A DNA stretch of 64,000 bases, from NCBI RefSeq assembly GCF_024749285.1, contig NZ_CP087196.1, positions 4,030,001-4,094,000 on the forward strand, written 5' to 3'. Source of the stretch: Pseudomonas sp. B21-015. Its GTDB lineage: Bacteria; Pseudomonadota; Gammaproteobacteria; Pseudomonadales; Pseudomonadaceae. The notes below the pieces were generated by a model, which was given only the letters and a program-made list of their open reading frames with translations, did no database searches and was not told the DNA's origin. The position numbers were made by a program, and so were the translations under genes. Positions 17,110 through 27,103 of this stretch are shown piece by piece (positions within the stretch are counted from its first letter, which is position 1; every line of letters begins with the position of its first letter).

Positions 17110-18681
17110 TCATCGATCCGAACGCATCAGTGCCTCGACGCCCCCTTCCATCGACAACACCGCCGCGCGATTGCGCCCCGAGTGCTTGGCTTGATACAGC
17201 GCCGCATCCGCGCGCTCGATGAACATATTGGTGCTGTCGTGCCCCGTCGGCACAAACGAATAACAGCCAAGACTGATCGTCACGTAGCCCGTGGGCGAGC
17301 CGCTGTGGATGATGTTCTTGTCCATGACGCTGCGGCGGATCTGTTCGGCGATTGTCAGCGCACCATGGATGTCGGTGTCCGGCAGCAGCACCGCGAACTC
17401 TTCACCGCCATAGCGCACCGCCAGATCGGCTTTGCGGTGACAGCAGCTCTTGAGTGCCCGCGCCACTTCGGTCAGGCAATGGTCCCCGGCCACATGGCCG
17501 TAGGTGTCGTTGTAGCGTTTGAAGTAATCGATATCGAGCATGATCAGGCTCAGCGGGCTCGACCGCCGGGCACCGCGCCCGAACTCGACCTCCAGCGCCC
17601 GCTCGAACAATCGACGGTTGGCCAGACCGGTCAGGCTGTCGTGGGTGGCGATCAATTCGAGCGTTTTCTGTGCCTTGCGCAAATCCGCCTCGATGCGCTC
17701 ACCCGCACGCACCTGATGAATGAACACCCAACCGAACAACCCCACACCGAGGACGACCAGAGCGACAATGAGACTGGATTGAATCGCCGTGTCATACCAG
17801 TCCTTGAGGATCGCGTCCCTGGACGACGCCGCTGCGACCACCAGAGGATAGGCTTCGAGCTGATGATAGCCATACAGCCGGACGATGCCATCCACCACTG
17901 AGTCGATCATGGCGTTACCGGAAGTCGCGTGGGGCAAGAGCATTTGAAAGATCTCCCCTTGAGCCAGCGACGTGCCGATCTGCGACTCCACAAACGGCCG
18001 TCGCGCCAGCAGTGTTCCGTCAGTCGACGCCAAAAACATCGCACCGTTGCTATCGATGCTGAAGCTTTTGAAGAACTGATCGAAGTACGACATCTTGATC
18101 CCGGCCAGCAACATGCCCTGAAAATTGCCGTTCTTGTCGTTTATCCGTTTGGAGACAGGAATGATCCACTCACCATTCTCCCGACTGCGAATCGCCGGCC
18201 CAATGTGCGCCACGGAAGACGCGTTCTGCTGATGGAACTGGAAATACTCGCGGTCCGCCACACCTGGGCCACGGGGCAGATTCTTGAACGAAGTCACGAC
18301 CCATTGCCCCTGCTTGTCGAACAGAAATATCCCGTGCAATTGATGCAGCGCCTGCACCCGCCGGGCGAAGGTTTTCTGCAAGCGTGGCGTCTGGGCAGCG
18401 TCGAAACCATCGGTCTGGATCCAGTCCACCAGACTGGTCAATACCAGATCGGCCTTCATGAACGTGTCTTCGGCCTGCTGCGCCATGGCCCGGGTCAGGT
18501 TCGACGACGACACCTCGGCCAACGCCAGGTCGTGCCGGCGCGACTGCTCCAGCTGCAGATACAGCAGACCACAGAGACAGAGGCACACCGTCGCAATAAA
18601 CAGCACCGCCGCCTTGAGCAAAGGCAGCCGCTTCAAGGCACCGCCGGGCACGTGGTGCGGATCGTGAATGGGGATAGGCAA
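17110..18681 (-). CDS. Diguanylate cyclase with periplasmic Cache sensor
   Basis: 523-aa inner-membrane diguanylate cyclase. It has a first membrane helix (about 20-42), a dCACHE-type extracytoplasmic sensor (about 50-300) with PRGPGVADREYF and GMLLAGI stretches typical of such domains, a second helix (about 308-330), then a GGDEF domain. The signature is GGEEF in RYGGEEFAVLLP, which is active in this family, with the usual DIDYFKRYND metal site. It makes c-di-GMP from two GTP in response to an unknown periplasmic ligand. It lies upstream of the GGDEF-EAL gene, so synthesis and breakdown genes are side by side. Confidence 0.93.
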   Translation of the reverse strand: MPIPIHDPHHVPGGALKRLPLLKAAVLFIATVCLCLCGLLYLQLEQSRRHDLALAEVSSSNLTRAMAQQAEDTFMKADLVLTSLVDWIQTDGFDAAQTPRLQKTFARRVQALHQLHGIFLFDKQGQWVVTSFKNLPRGPGVADREYFQFHQQNASSVAHIGPAIRSRENGEWIIPVSKRINDKNGNFQGMLLAGIKMSYFDQFFKSFSIDSNGAMFLASTDGTLLARRPFVESQIGTSLAQGEIFQMLLPHATSGNAMIDSVVDGIVRLYGYHQLEAYPLVVAAASSRDAILKDWYDTAIQSSLIVALVVLGVGLFGWVFIHQVRAGERIEADLRKAQKTLELIATHDSLTGLANRRLFERALEVEFGRGARRSSPLSLIMLDIDYFKRYNDTYGHVAGDHCLTEVARALKSCCHRKADLAVRYGGEEFAVLLPDTDIHGALTIAEQIRRSVMDKNIIHSGSPTGYVTISLGCYSFVPTGHDSTNMFIERADAALYQAKHSGRNRAAVLSMEGGVEALMRSDR

Positions 18682-18919
18682 AAGTGAGTCCTGAAAGGGT
18701 AAGGCATGGGCAACGGCCCAAAACCCTTAATTTTTGTGAGCTTAGTCTAATGGGTTGTGCGGGGTAAACGGAGGATTGGGGGATCAGTGGTCGTGACGCC
18801 ATGCCTTTTAGCGACTCAATGAAAATCGCTGCATCGATGGGGACTCAATCGACCTGGGGAATTGAGTCTGTCCGCTGGCTTTGGGTCGTGCAAAAAGCAG
18901 CCCCCCTAAAGGCGCGGAA

Positions 18920-18951
18920 CCTGTGGGAGCGGGCTTGCTCGCTCCCACATG
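18920..18951. repeat. Pseudomonas REP element
   Basis: Perfect imperfect-palindrome of the type TGTGGGAGC...GCTCCCACA with a GGGCTTGCTC centre, the common REP family of fluorescent pseudomonads. It lies in the 400-bp gap between the diguanylate cyclase and the next plus-strand gene; the rest of that gap holds nothing else that I can support. Confidence 0.85.
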
Positions 18952-19079
18952 GATTGCGCTGAAGTGACGGGCATTAACCTCCGATGTTTCACGCCAGTGT
19001 TTCAACCCCATGACGCAAAGCAAAACCCGCATGACGCTGAAAGAGCTACGATTAACTGACACCACGACAGGAAATCGAA

Positions 19080-19562
19080 ATGAGTAAAGCAGACGAGCTC
19101 GCCGCGAAGCTGAAACAATCCTGGCAAACCAGTGCCGACGCGACCTTCGCCGATCAGGCCATCGACAGCTGGCCCGCCCAGGTCTACGAGCTGTATCACC
19201 AGATCGAAACCTGGTTGCAGCCACTGATCGAAGTGGGCCTGAAGTTGCGACGCAATTCCACTCACGTGTTCGAGAGCGCTCCGGACGGTGCGACCTACGA
19301 TTACGCCATCGACCAACTGCTGATCGAAGGCAACCACCACAGCATCACCTTCGATCCTGTCGCTCGCTTCACCGCCGACGGTGCCGGGCGGATCGAAATC
19401 CACGCGACAGGCAAGGAACTCGCCCTGTTACGCACCGTGAACGAACACGGCGAGACACAGTGGTGGCTTCAGGCAATCGAGCAATCCGGACAACAACCGG
19501 ATGCGATAGCACTGACGGAACACAATTTGCTGCTGGCTGTGCAAGAAGGCTTGGGGCTTTAA
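19080..19562 (+). CDS. Conserved hypothetical protein
   Basis: Soluble 160-aa protein without signal or membrane segment; I do not recognise a family. It is acidic, with an amphipathic start (MSKADELAAKLKQSW) and a Trp-rich region around VYELYHQIETWLQP. Codon use is typical of the core genome. A short purine-rich stretch precedes the ATG. It is convergent with the L,D-transpeptidase gene, with only three bases between the two stops and no terminator between them. Confidence 0.7.
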   Translation: MSKADELAAKLKQSWQTSADATFADQAIDSWPAQVYELYHQIETWLQPLIEVGLKLRRNSTHVFESAPDGATYDYAIDQLLIEGNHHSITFDPVARFTADGAGRIEIHATGKELALLRTVNEHGETQWWLQAIEQSGQQPDAIALTEHNLLLAVQEGLGL

Positions 19563-19565
19563 GGC

Positions 19566-21314
19566 CTACAACTTACTCTGCTCCGCTGCCACCGAGGGAG
19601 GCGCCGCTCGCCTCCCGTCCAGCGCCGGCCGCTCCGAAGGCCGATTCAACGCCCGCAATACCGGGGAATCGTACCCATACACATCGGGCTTGAATGTCAC
19701 GCGCCCATCAAGACTCAGGTCCACCGTCCAGTAGGCCAACAGCACCGGCACTTTCACCGGGAGTCTGATGTTCTCTGTCTTGCCGCTGGCTAACTGCTTT
19801 TGAATCCCTTCGCTGTTCCAGTGAACCGGATCGTTGAACAACAGCTCCACCAATTGCAGCGGGTTTTCTACCCGAATACAGCCGGAGCTGGTCGCGCGAT
19901 TGGATTTCGCGAACAGCTCACGATGCGGCGTGTCGTGCAGATAAATCGAATACTCATTGGGAAAACGAATCACCACCTGCCCCAGCGAGTTATCCGACCC
20001 CGCATCCTGACGCAGGGTAAGGCCGCGCGGGTTGTCCCAATCGACAGTCGACGGATCGAGCACATTGCCATCTCGATCGATCACGCGAATCCGGCTTGCC
20101 TCAAGGTAGCCAGGATTGTTGCGAATCTTCGGCAGCATGTCCTTGAGCAGAATCGTCGGTGGCACGGTCCAGGTGGGATTGAATGTGATGTAGGTGATCG
20201 CGGATTGAAAAATCGGCGTGCTGCGAAACGGCTTACCGACCTGCACCCGTGAGCGCCAGATCGGTTTGCCATCGCGATAGAACGCGACTTTGTACCCGGC
20301 GATATCGACAACAACGAAGGTGCCTTGAAGTTTGTACAGCAGCCATCGAGCTCGCTCCATGTTCACGCGAACCTGGTCGATGCGTGCCTCGACCGACACA
20401 TTCAGTTCCGCGAGTGTCGCTGGCCCCGCGACACCGTCCGCCCCAAGGTATTGCTCGGCTTGATACTTTTTCACCGCCGCGGTGACGGCGTCGTCGTAGT
20501 CGGTACGAGCAGTCGCTTGCGCGAGATAACCGCCCGCCGCCAGACGGGCTCGCAACTGCGCGACCGAGGCGTCGTCCATGCCGGGCCTGAGCGTTTGCCC
20601 TTCCGGGATCCTTGGCCAACCGCCCCTGTCGCGAACCTTGCGCAGTTGCGCCAGGCCCTGTCGCAAGGTGCCGTAAACCGCTTCTTGAGGCGGCGCCTGA
20701 GCGAAGGCGCGCGCAATGTCATGGCTGTCGAGGGCGGCTAAAAATTTGTTGACGTCCTCCCGAGGATCGACGCCAACGGGATCGAAGTTCCAGTGGATGT
20801 CCAGCCGCGAAGGGTCGACCTTGCCGCGCCGCAACTGCAGCAGCGCCGTGATGAACGTCTGGGTGGCGGAGATATCAAAAGCTGCCCGTTGCCCGGGGGT
20901 TGGGGTGGTTGTCTGCATCAACGCGTGGGCCTCGGCCAACTCGGCGATCCGGAAATCCGCGGGGTTCAGACCATCGGTCTGGGTATCGCCCAAGCTTTTC
21001 AATAACAGGGCGACATCGTCATCGTCCATCCAGGCGGCGCGATAGCCACGATGACTATAGAAATCCATCACCACTCGGTTCACATCAACGCGCTGATGGC
21101 CCGGTGACGTGAGCAGCGGCGGAAACGCCGAACTCAATGGCGCCAATTCAGCCTGAATCGCTTGGCCGACATAATCGCCGGGTGCCGCTTCAGCCGCAGC
21201 GCTAACGGGAGATACCGGCTCAATCGGCGAAGTTTGTGCGATCGCCGTGCCGCTTATCAGAAAGCCCATAAAAAAGATGCGGCTTATGACGAATAACCTT
21301 GTTAACTGCCCCAT
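19566..21314 (-). CDS. L,D-transpeptidase (YcbB/LdtD type)
   Basis: Periplasmic peptidoglycan L,D-transpeptidase of 582 aa. It has a Sec signal peptide ending near GTAIAQ, a scaffold domain, a peptidoglycan-binding segment (about 250-310, with LRPGMDDASVAQLRARL and GVAGPATLAELN), and a YkuD catalytic domain. The catalytic pattern SSGCIRVENP with an upstream HDTPH is intact. The enzyme forms 3-3 cross-links or links lipoproteins to the wall. The gene is divergent from a second L,D-transpeptidase-like gene 80 bp away, so the two may share a control region. AAGGA supports the start. Confidence 0.93.
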   Translation of the reverse strand: MGQLTRLFVISRIFFMGFLISGTAIAQTSPIEPVSPVSAAAEAAPGDYVGQAIQAELAPLSSAFPPLLTSPGHQRVDVNRVVMDFYSHRGYRAAWMDDDDVALLLKSLGDTQTDGLNPADFRIAELAEAHALMQTTTPTPGQRAAFDISATQTFITALLQLRRGKVDPSRLDIHWNFDPVGVDPREDVNKFLAALDSHDIARAFAQAPPQEAVYGTLRQGLAQLRKVRDRGGWPRIPEGQTLRPGMDDASVAQLRARLAAGGYLAQATARTDYDDAVTAAVKKYQAEQYLGADGVAGPATLAELNVSVEARIDQVRVNMERARWLLYKLQGTFVVVDIAGYKVAFYRDGKPIWRSRVQVGKPFRSTPIFQSAITYITFNPTWTVPPTILLKDMLPKIRNNPGYLEASRIRVIDRDGNVLDPSTVDWDNPRGLTLRQDAGSDNSLGQVVIRFPNEYSIYLHDTPHRELFAKSNRATSSGCIRVENPLQLVELLFNDPVHWNSEGIQKQLASGKTENIRLPVKVPVLLAYWTVDLSLDGRVTFKPDVYGYDSPVLRALNRPSERPALDGRRAAPPSVAAEQSKL

Positions 21315-21395
21315 GGATAATCCTTAATCTCCCGTTTTCAACCGGCTAGCGTCGTGCGCGCTGCTAGACTCGAAATATTCAGATGAGACTTGCAT

Positions 21396-22103
21396 ATGGC
21401 CCCACACCGCTTTGGCTGCTTAATGACGGCCCTGCTGCTGACTGCATTTTTTACATTACCGGCAGCCTACGCCGATTCGCTTGAAGCTGCCTTGGTCAAA
21501 GCGGCCCCTGATGCCAACGCCAAGGTCATTGCCCTGGCCGTACGCGCCTTCCAATGCAGCCGAGCCCAAGACGCGGTCCCGGTGCAGAGACTCGCGGTGA
21601 TCGATTATTCCCTGCCCTCGACCGTGCAACGTCTTTGGGTATTCGACCTTAAACAACGCAAATTGTTGTTCCATGAACTGGTCGCCCATGGCCGCAACAG
21701 CGGCGAGAACATGGCCAGCCAGTTCTCCAATCAGAATGCCAGCTACGCCACCAGCCTGGGTTTGTACCGCACCCAATCCAGCTACGTCGGGCAGAACGGT
21801 TATTCCCTGCGCATGGAAGGTCTGGAACCGGGTTTCAACGACAACGCTTTTGAGCGAGCGATCGTCATTCACGGCGCGCCTTACGTCAGCCCAGACCTGG
21901 CGCGGGCCAATGGCCGGATCGGCAGAAGTCTCGGTTGCCCGGCCGTGAGGCCTGCGATTGCACATCGACTGATCGACTCGATGAAGGATGGGCAGTTGTT
22001 ATTTTCTTACTATCCGGATCAGCGTTGGTTGAAGTCTTCTTCATATATCAATTGCGGTAATGCCACCGTGGCGGATTCGTCCAGGTCCAACAGCAGTCCT
22101 TGA
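21396..22103 (+). CDS. Murein L,D-transpeptidase catalytic-domain protein (YkuD_2 type)
   Basis: Exported protein of about 235 aa with a signal peptide (hydrophobic LLLTAFFTLPAAYA). It belongs to the murein L,D-transpeptidase catalytic domain family distinct from YcbB. Key regions are HGRNSGENMASQFSN, LGLYRT, VIHGAPYVS and RSLGCPAV with the active Cys. The ATG at 21396 is preferred to a TTG two codons upstream. Together with the divergent YcbB-type gene it suggests a local cell-wall remodelling pair. Confidence 0.88.
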   Translation: MAPHRFGCLMTALLLTAFFTLPAAYADSLEAALVKAAPDANAKVIALAVRAFQCSRAQDAVPVQRLAVIDYSLPSTVQRLWVFDLKQRKLLFHELVAHGRNSGENMASQFSNQNASYATSLGLYRTQSSYVGQNGYSLRMEGLEPGFNDNAFERAIVIHGAPYVSPDLARANGRIGRSLGCPAVRPAIAHRLIDSMKDGQLLFSYYPDQRWLKSSSYINCGNATVADSSRSNSSP

Positions 22104-22113
22104 ACATCGTGTG

Positions 22114-22132
22114 AAACTGTCAAAACTGTAAT
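22114..22132 (+). promoter_or_regulatory. Possible regulator box upstream of copA
   Basis: Two AAACTGT words 9 bp apart (22114-22120 and 22123-22129, the second running into AAT) lie 120 bp before copA. Their spacing suits an OmpR-family response regulator such as CopR, but the match to known cop boxes is from memory and is weak. No copRS genes are present in the window. Confidence 0.25.
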
Positions 22133-22250
22133 CTTGGCCTCAGCCTGCTGAAAGGCGCCGCCCGTTAGCCTTCTCCTCATCAAGCTCTCTGCCCTCCGCT
22201 CAGGATGGACCTGAGGGCTTCATCAAGCTGACCGGACGGGATAAAACGGC

Positions 22251-24035
22251 ATGCATTCCAACACCTCAAGACGCACCTTCGTGAAGGGCCTGGCCGCTGG
22301 CGGGGTGCTCGCTGGCCTCGGACTGTGGCGCACGCCGGTCTGGGCGGTCACCAGCCCCGGCGAACCGAATGTGCTGGCCGGTACCGACTTCGACCTGTTC
22401 ATCGGCGAAACCCCGGTCAACATCACCGGCAACCCTCGAACCGCGATGACCATCAACGGCGGCATTCCCGGCCCTCTGTTGCGCTGGCGTGAAGGTGACA
22501 CCGTCACGCTGCGGGTGAAGAACAAACTCAAGGACAGCACCTCCATTCACTGGCACGGCATTTTGCTGCCGGCCAACATGGACGGCGTGCCGGGTTTGAG
22601 CTTTCACGGCATTGAACCGGGCGGAATGTACGTCTACCAGTTCAAAGTCCGGCAGAACGGCACTTACTGGTACCACAGCCATTCGGGCTTTCAGGAACAG
22701 TCCGGGGTTTACGGGCCGTTGGTAATTGATGCCAAGGACCCGGAGCCTTTCCAGTACGACCGCGATTACGTGGTGATGCTCACCGACTGGACCGACGAAG
22801 ACGCAGTCGGCCTGATGAAGAAACTCAAGAAACAATCGGACTACTACAACTACAACAAACGGACGGTGGGGGACTTCATCCACGACGTCAGCGAGAAAGG
22901 TTGGGGCTCGACAGTCGCCGATCGCAAGATGTGGGCCGAGATGAAGATGAACCCTACCGATCTGGCCGACGTCAGCGGCGCCACCTACACCTACTTGATG
23001 AACGGCCTGGCGCCGAACATGAACTGGACGGGTCTGTTTCGGCCGGGCGAAAAGTTGCGATTGCGCTTTATCAACGGCTCGTCGATGACCTACTTCGACG
23101 TGCGTATTCCGGGCTTGAAAATGACCGTGGTCGCGGCGGATGGCCTGCACGTCAAACCGGTGAGCGTCGACGAATTCCGCATCGCGGTGGCGGAGACGTT
23201 CGATGTGATCGTCGAGCCGACCCAGGACGCCTACACCCTGTTCGCGCAATCGATGGATCGAACGGGTTATGCGCGAGGCACCCTGGCGGCGAAGGCCGGG
23301 TTGTCGGCGCCGGTTCCAGCGCTGGATCCGCGACCGCTGGTGACCATGGATGACATGGGCATGGGCGGCATGGATCACGGCAGCATGGGCGGCGACATGG
23401 CGGGGATGGATCACGGTGCCATGCAAGGCATGGACGGAGGCGACATGCAGGGCATGGACAGCATGACCGGAATGGATCACAGCAGCATGGCCATGGGTGG
23501 CATGGCCGGTATGCAATCCCATCCCGACACGGAAAAAGACAACCCGCTGGTGGACATGCAAGCCATGAGCACCGTGCCAAAACTCGACGACCCGGGCATC
23601 GGCCTGCGCGACAACGGCCGCCGTGTACTGACCTACTCCGACCTGCGCAGCACCTTCGAGGACCCGGACGGCCGCGAGCCCGGCCGCACCATCGAACTCC
23701 ACCTCACCGGCCACATGGAGAAGTTCGCCTGGTCGTTCAACGGCGTGAAGTTCTCCGACGCCGAACCGCTGCGACTCAAGTATGGCGAGCGGGTTCGGGT
23801 GGTGCTGGTCAACGACACGATGATGACTCACCCCATTCATTTACACGGCATGTGGAGCGACCTCGAAGACGAGAACGGCCAGTTCATGGTGCGCAAACAC
23901 ACCATCGACATGCCACCGGGATCAAAGCGCAGCTATCGGGTCACCGCCGATGCGCTCGGCCGCTGGGCCTACCACTGCCATCTCCTGTACCACATGGAAA
24001 TGGGCATGTTCCGTGAAGTTCGCGTGGAAGAATAA
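22251..24035 (+). CDS. copA: Periplasmic multicopper oxidase CopA
   Basis: Copper-resistance multicopper oxidase of 594 aa that oxidises Cu(I) in the periplasm. A Tat signal (SRRTFVKG at 6-13) sends it out folded. All copper sites are visible: HWHG (100-103), WYHSHSG (140-146), HPIHLHG (about 527) and [13 protein letters not shown] near the C-terminus. A Met/His/Asp-rich insert (about 366-425, repeated MDHGSM/GMDHGAM units) is the CopA copper-storage region. It is the first gene of copABCD; copB follows 10 bp later. Confidence 0.96.
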   Translation: MHSNTSRRTFVKGLAAGGVLAGLGLWRTPVWAVTSPGEPNVLAGTDFDLFIGETPVNITGNPRTAMTINGGIPGPLLRWREGDTVTLRVKNKLKDSTSIHWHGILLPANMDGVPGLSFHGIEPGGMYVYQFKVRQNGTYWYHSHSGFQEQSGVYGPLVIDAKDPEPFQYDRDYVVMLTDWTDEDAVGLMKKLKKQSDYYNYNKRTVGDFIHDVSEKGWGSTVADRKMWAEMKMNPTDLADVSGATYTYLMNGLAPNMNWTGLFRPGEKLRLRFINGSSMTYFDVRIPGLKMTVVAADGLHVKPVSVDEFRIAVAETFDVIVEPTQDAYTLFAQSMDRTGYARGTLAAKAGLSAPVPALDPRPLVTMDDMGMGGMDHGSMGGDMAGMDHGAMQGMDGGDMQGMDSMTGMDHSSMAMGGMAGMQSHPDTEKDNPLVDMQAMSTVPKLDDPGIGLRDNGRRVLTYSDLRSTFEDPDGREPGRTIELHLTGHMEKFAWSFNGVKFSDAEPLRLKYGERVRVVLVNDTMMTHPIHLHGMWSDLEDENGQFMVRKHTIDMPPGSKRSYRVTADALGRWAYHCHLLYHMEMGMFREVRVEE

Positions 24036-24045
24036 GGCGCTCCCC

Positions 24046-24933
24046 ATGACCAGACTCACTCCGTTCTCTTTGGCCCTCGTTACCGTGGGCCTGACGCTCT
24101 CTTCGGCCATGGCCGCCACCGACGACATGCAGGGCATGGACCATAGCCAGATGCCAGGCATGGATCACAGCCAAATGCAGAGCATGGACGATGGGCAAAT
24201 GCAGCCCGCCGCGCCGACCCAAAGCCGCACGCCGATCCCGACATTGACCGACGCCGACCGCGCCGCCGTATTCGTCAGCCCCGCCGGCCATGACATGCAC
24301 GACAATGCGCTCAACTATTACTTCCTCGCCGATAAACTCGAATGGCAGGACGCCGACGACGGCAGCGCATTGGCGTGGGATTTGTCCGGCTGGATCGGCG
24401 GCGACATCGATCGCCTGTGGTTGCGCTCCGAAGGCGAACGCGTCAACGGCAAAACCGAAGACGCCGAAGTCCAGGCCCTGTGGGGTCATGCCATCTCCCC
24501 GTGGTGGGACGTGGTGACTGGCGTGCGCCAGGATTTCAAACCCGGCGACCCGCAAACCTGGGCCGCGTTCGGCGTGCAAGGCATGGCCCTGTACAACTTC
24601 GAAACCGAGGCCACCGCGTTCATCGGCGAAGGCGGCCAGACCGCTGCACGGCTGGAAGGCGACTACAACATCCTGCTCACCAACCGGCTGATTTTGCAGC
24701 CGACCGCCGAGCTCAACGTCTACGGCAAAAACGACCCGCAACGGGGCATCGGCTCCGGGCTGTCCAACACCGAAGCCGGCCTGCGGCTGCGCTATGAAAT
24801 CCGCCGGGAGTTCGCGCCCTACATCGGCGTGACCTGGAACCGCACCTACGGCAAAACCGCCGACTACGCCAGGGACGAAGGCGAGGACCGCAGCGAAGCC
24901 CGCCTGGTCCTCGGCGTTCGGCTGTGGTTCTAA
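24046..24933 (+). CDS. copB: Copper-resistance outer-membrane protein CopB
   Basis: 295-aa outer-membrane protein of the CopB family. It has a signal peptide (to about SSAMAA), then a Met-rich copper-binding stretch with repeated GMDHSQM units, then a beta-barrel with typical motifs ([31 protein letters not shown]). Residues alternate as in barrel strands and the protein ends [10 protein letters not shown] with a C-terminal aromatic. The ATG at 24046 starts ten bases after copA stops, so translation is probably coupled. It is thought to sequester or pass copper across the outer membrane. Confidence 0.95.
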   Translation: MTRLTPFSLALVTVGLTLSSAMAATDDMQGMDHSQMPGMDHSQMQSMDDGQMQPAAPTQSRTPIPTLTDADRAAVFVSPAGHDMHDNALNYYFLADKLEWQDADDGSALAWDLSGWIGGDIDRLWLRSEGERVNGKTEDAEVQALWGHAISPWWDVVTGVRQDFKPGDPQTWAAFGVQGMALYNFETEATAFIGEGGQTAARLEGDYNILLTNRLILQPTAELNVYGKNDPQRGIGSGLSNTEAGLRLRYEIRREFAPYIGVTWNRTYGKTADYARDEGEDRSEARLVLGVRLWF

Positions 24934-24987
24934 ACGCTTCAACTCAAAACCTAAAAACCAACCGCTTGAAGCGGTAAGAGGCCTTGC

Positions 24988-25371
24988 ATGCGCATCATCA
25001 AAACCACTGCTGTCGTCATCGCACTTTCCACCGGGCTGCTCATGAGCGCACTGGCTCAAGCCCACCCGAAACTGCTCTCCTCCACCCCGACCGAAGGCTC
25101 GGATGGTGCGGCGCCGAGTAATATCGAACTGCACTTCTCCGAAAACCTCATGACCCAATTCTCCGGCGCCAAACTGGTCATGACCGAAATGCCCGGCATG
25201 GCCCACTCCCCCATGCCCATGAAAGCCAAAGTCTCCGGTGGCAGTGACCCGAAAACCATGGTCATCACCCCGCTCTCGCCCCTGCCCACCGGCAGCTACA
25301 AAGTCGAATGGCGCGCCGTGTCTTCGGACACTCACCCGATCACCGGTAATGTTACGTTCAAAGTGAAGTGA
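24988..25371 (+). CDS. copC: Periplasmic copper-binding protein CopC
   Basis: 127-aa CopC. The signal peptide ends at ALAQA, so the mature protein begins HPKLL with the N-terminal copper-binding His. The Met-rich loop (MTEMPGMAHSPMPMKAK) and the DTHPITG stretch provide the Cu(I) and Cu(II) sites. The Ig-like fold and length match the family. Its stop is followed three bases later by the copD start. Confidence 0.95.
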   Translation: MRIIKTTAVVIALSTGLLMSALAQAHPKLLSSTPTEGSDGAAPSNIELHFSENLMTQFSGAKLVMTEMPGMAHSPMPMKAKVSGGSDPKTMVITPLSPLPTGSYKVEWRAVSSDTHPITGNVTFKVK

Positions 25372-25374
25372 TTG

Positions 25375-26298
25375 ATGAGCGACTCGGTCGGCATTGCCCT
25401 GCGGTTTGCGTTGTATGTGGATTTGATGCTGTTGTTTGGAGTGGCGCTTTTTGGGCTGTACAGCCTTAAAGGGCAGGAACGGGTGTCGGGAGCAGTGTTG
25501 CCGTTCCGGTCGATATTGGCGGGAACGGCGGTGCTTGGCACGGTGTTGTCCGTCGCCAGCATGGTGATGATGGTGAGCGCCATGAGCGGGGAATCGGACT
25601 TTGCCGAGTTGCGTCCGCACATCGAGATGATGGTGTTGGAGACGGACGTCGGGTTGGCCTGGACGGTTCGCATCGTTGCGCTGGTTGTCGCTGGTTTAGC
25701 GGTGATGCTCCGTGCGCCGGGTGTCGGCTTGTTGGTCGCCGTTTTTGCCGGCGGCATCGCCCTCTCCAGCCTGGCCTGGAGCGGGCATGGGGCGATGGAT
25801 GAAGGCAGTCGTCGTTATTGGCATTTCGCAGTGGATATTCTGCATCTGCTGGCGGCGGGGGCTTGGCTTGGGGCGTTGATGGCGTTTGCGTTGATGGCGA
25901 AAATCAACGCCCTACAAACTGAAGTGCGCCTCCGGTTGTTGGTCCGCGCTGTTAATCGGTTTGAGGTTGTTGGCGCGGCCATCGTATTGGTGATCACGGT
26001 AACGGGGGTTGTGAATTATCTGTTCATCGTTGGGCCGAAGCTCGATGAGGTGTTTCTCAGCACTTACGGGATTTTGCTGTTTATCAAAGTGATGCTGTTT
26101 GCCGGCATGCTGGTGCTCGCCGCGTTGAACCGGTTTCACCTTGGGCCGTTTTTGCAGCGATCGTTGCGGGACGGGCAATACGCGGTCGCCGCCAATGCGC
26201 TGCGGCGCAGCGTGGTAGTGGAGCTGGCAGCGGCGGTGTTGATTGTGGGGTTGGTGGCTTGGCTGGGGACGTTGAGTCCGGAGATGGACGCACTGTAG
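25375..26298 (+). CDS. copD: Copper-resistance inner-membrane protein CopD
   Basis: 307-aa inner-membrane protein of the CopD family with about eight membrane segments. It is thought to work with CopC in copper uptake or in passing copper to the cytoplasm. The family features HFAVDILHLLAAGAWLGALMAF and FIKVMLFAGMLVLAALNRFHLGPFL are present with their histidines. The ATG at 25375 is used because a TTG directly before it has no better RBS. Codon use shifts to G-rich here compared with copC. Confidence 0.93.
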   Translation: MSDSVGIALRFALYVDLMLLFGVALFGLYSLKGQERVSGAVLPFRSILAGTAVLGTVLSVASMVMMVSAMSGESDFAELRPHIEMMVLETDVGLAWTVRIVALVVAGLAVMLRAPGVGLLVAVFAGGIALSSLAWSGHGAMDEGSRRYWHFAVDILHLLAAGAWLGALMAFALMAKINALQTEVRLRLLVRAVNRFEVVGAAIVLVITVTGVVNYLFIVGPKLDEVFLSTYGILLFIKVMLFAGMLVLAALNRFHLGPFLQRSLRDGQYAVAANALRRSVVVELAAAVLIVGLVAWLGTLSPEMDAL

Positions 26299-26456
26299 AG
26301 AATGTATATCTGCAACATCCGATGACCGGCCAGGCAGTCGGTGGACAGGAAGAGGGTCCTTTACTAGCGTCTAACCACACCAGATTTCAAGCCAAAGGGT
26401 TCAACACCCAAGCGCCAAGGTGAAAAAGCGGCGCAATTATCGAAAGGAGTTCGAAA

Positions 26457-26798
26457 ATGGCTGAAGTAATGAAAGTAGTGGATGTCGACTTAAAAATACT
26501 TAAATCAAACCCACCGCAGCTACACATATCGGCAATTGGCTTGGTGAATTCTGGTGGATGGACAAACCCGAGACTGGAGCCACGGGTTTATATCCAGTTC
26601 CCGCCTGACGGCATTCAAGACTTCGATTTTGTTGCTGATCCGCCCCAAGGGGCTGCTATACAGGTCATCCTTCCCATTGACGCATCAAAACTTTGGAAAG
26701 AGCCGCCACTCGATAAACTCAAGGGAGTAAGAGTCCACTCTGCCAGCAACTCGATTGAAGCGCATCTTAAGAGTTCGAAGTCCGTGGCTTGTGGATAA
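26457..26798 (+). CDS. Small protein of unknown function
   Basis: A 113-aa soluble protein that I do not recognise. A clear AAAGGAG with good spacing supports the ATG. The sequence has a beta-rich look (VVDVDLKILKSNPPQLHISAIG, PRVYIQFPPDGIQDFDF) and a VHSASNSIEA end, with no signal or Met-rich copper motif. It follows copD after 158 bp and is closed by a hairpin, so it is likely a separate gene not tied to copper. Confidence 0.65.
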   Translation: MAEVMKVVDVDLKILKSNPPQLHISAIGLVNSGGWTNPRLEPRVYIQFPPDGIQDFDFVADPPQGAAIQVILPIDASKLWKEPPLDKLKGVRVHSASNSIEAHLKSSKSVACG

Positions 26799-26814
26799 AC
26801 AACTCATGTGAAGG

Positions 26815-26845
26815 GATACGTGTCGGGCCTTGCCTGACACGTATC
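26815..26845 (+). terminator. Terminator-like hairpin
   Basis: A ten-base perfect stem GATACGTGTC/GACACGTATC with an inner GGC/GCC lies 17 bp after the small gene's stop. No T run follows, so the termination may be weak or Rho-assisted. Confidence 0.5.
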
Positions 26846-26879
26846 GCGCATTGGAATGATCGGGATGCTGGGACACTGG

Positions 26880-26955
26880 AGAAGCGCTTTCACTCCACTG
26901 ATTCCCGCTTGCCCCCCTCCATCACAAAAGCCTGATAACCATAAAAAGCACAATG
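26880..26955 (+). repeat. Diverged direct copy of the pheC promoter and start
   Basis: This stretch (GAAGCGCTTTCACTCCACTG ... CCATAAAAAGCACAATG) repeats, with scattered changes, the sequence at 30038-30125 that holds the promoter, RBS and first codons of the PheC-like gene. The reading frame decays after the copied start. The two copies bracket the second copper gene group, which suggests insertion or duplication at the pheC 5' end. Confidence 0.75.
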
Positions 26956-27103
26956 ATGCTCTGTGGGCGTCGTTTGATATGGATCAACAACGCCCTCCAA
27001 TCGTGGCGTAAGTTCAAGATCACTCCCTCTAACGGGAACACGACATACTCTGGTTCGCAGCCATCCGACGCTGCCGATCCGCGCTATCACTGTGGAGATC
27101 GCC

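Noticed and set aside
22266..25620. Two long minus-strand frames across copA and copB-copD
   Set aside because: His/Arg/Gly-rich shadows caused by codon bias of the cop genes; the plus-strand products are unmistakable.
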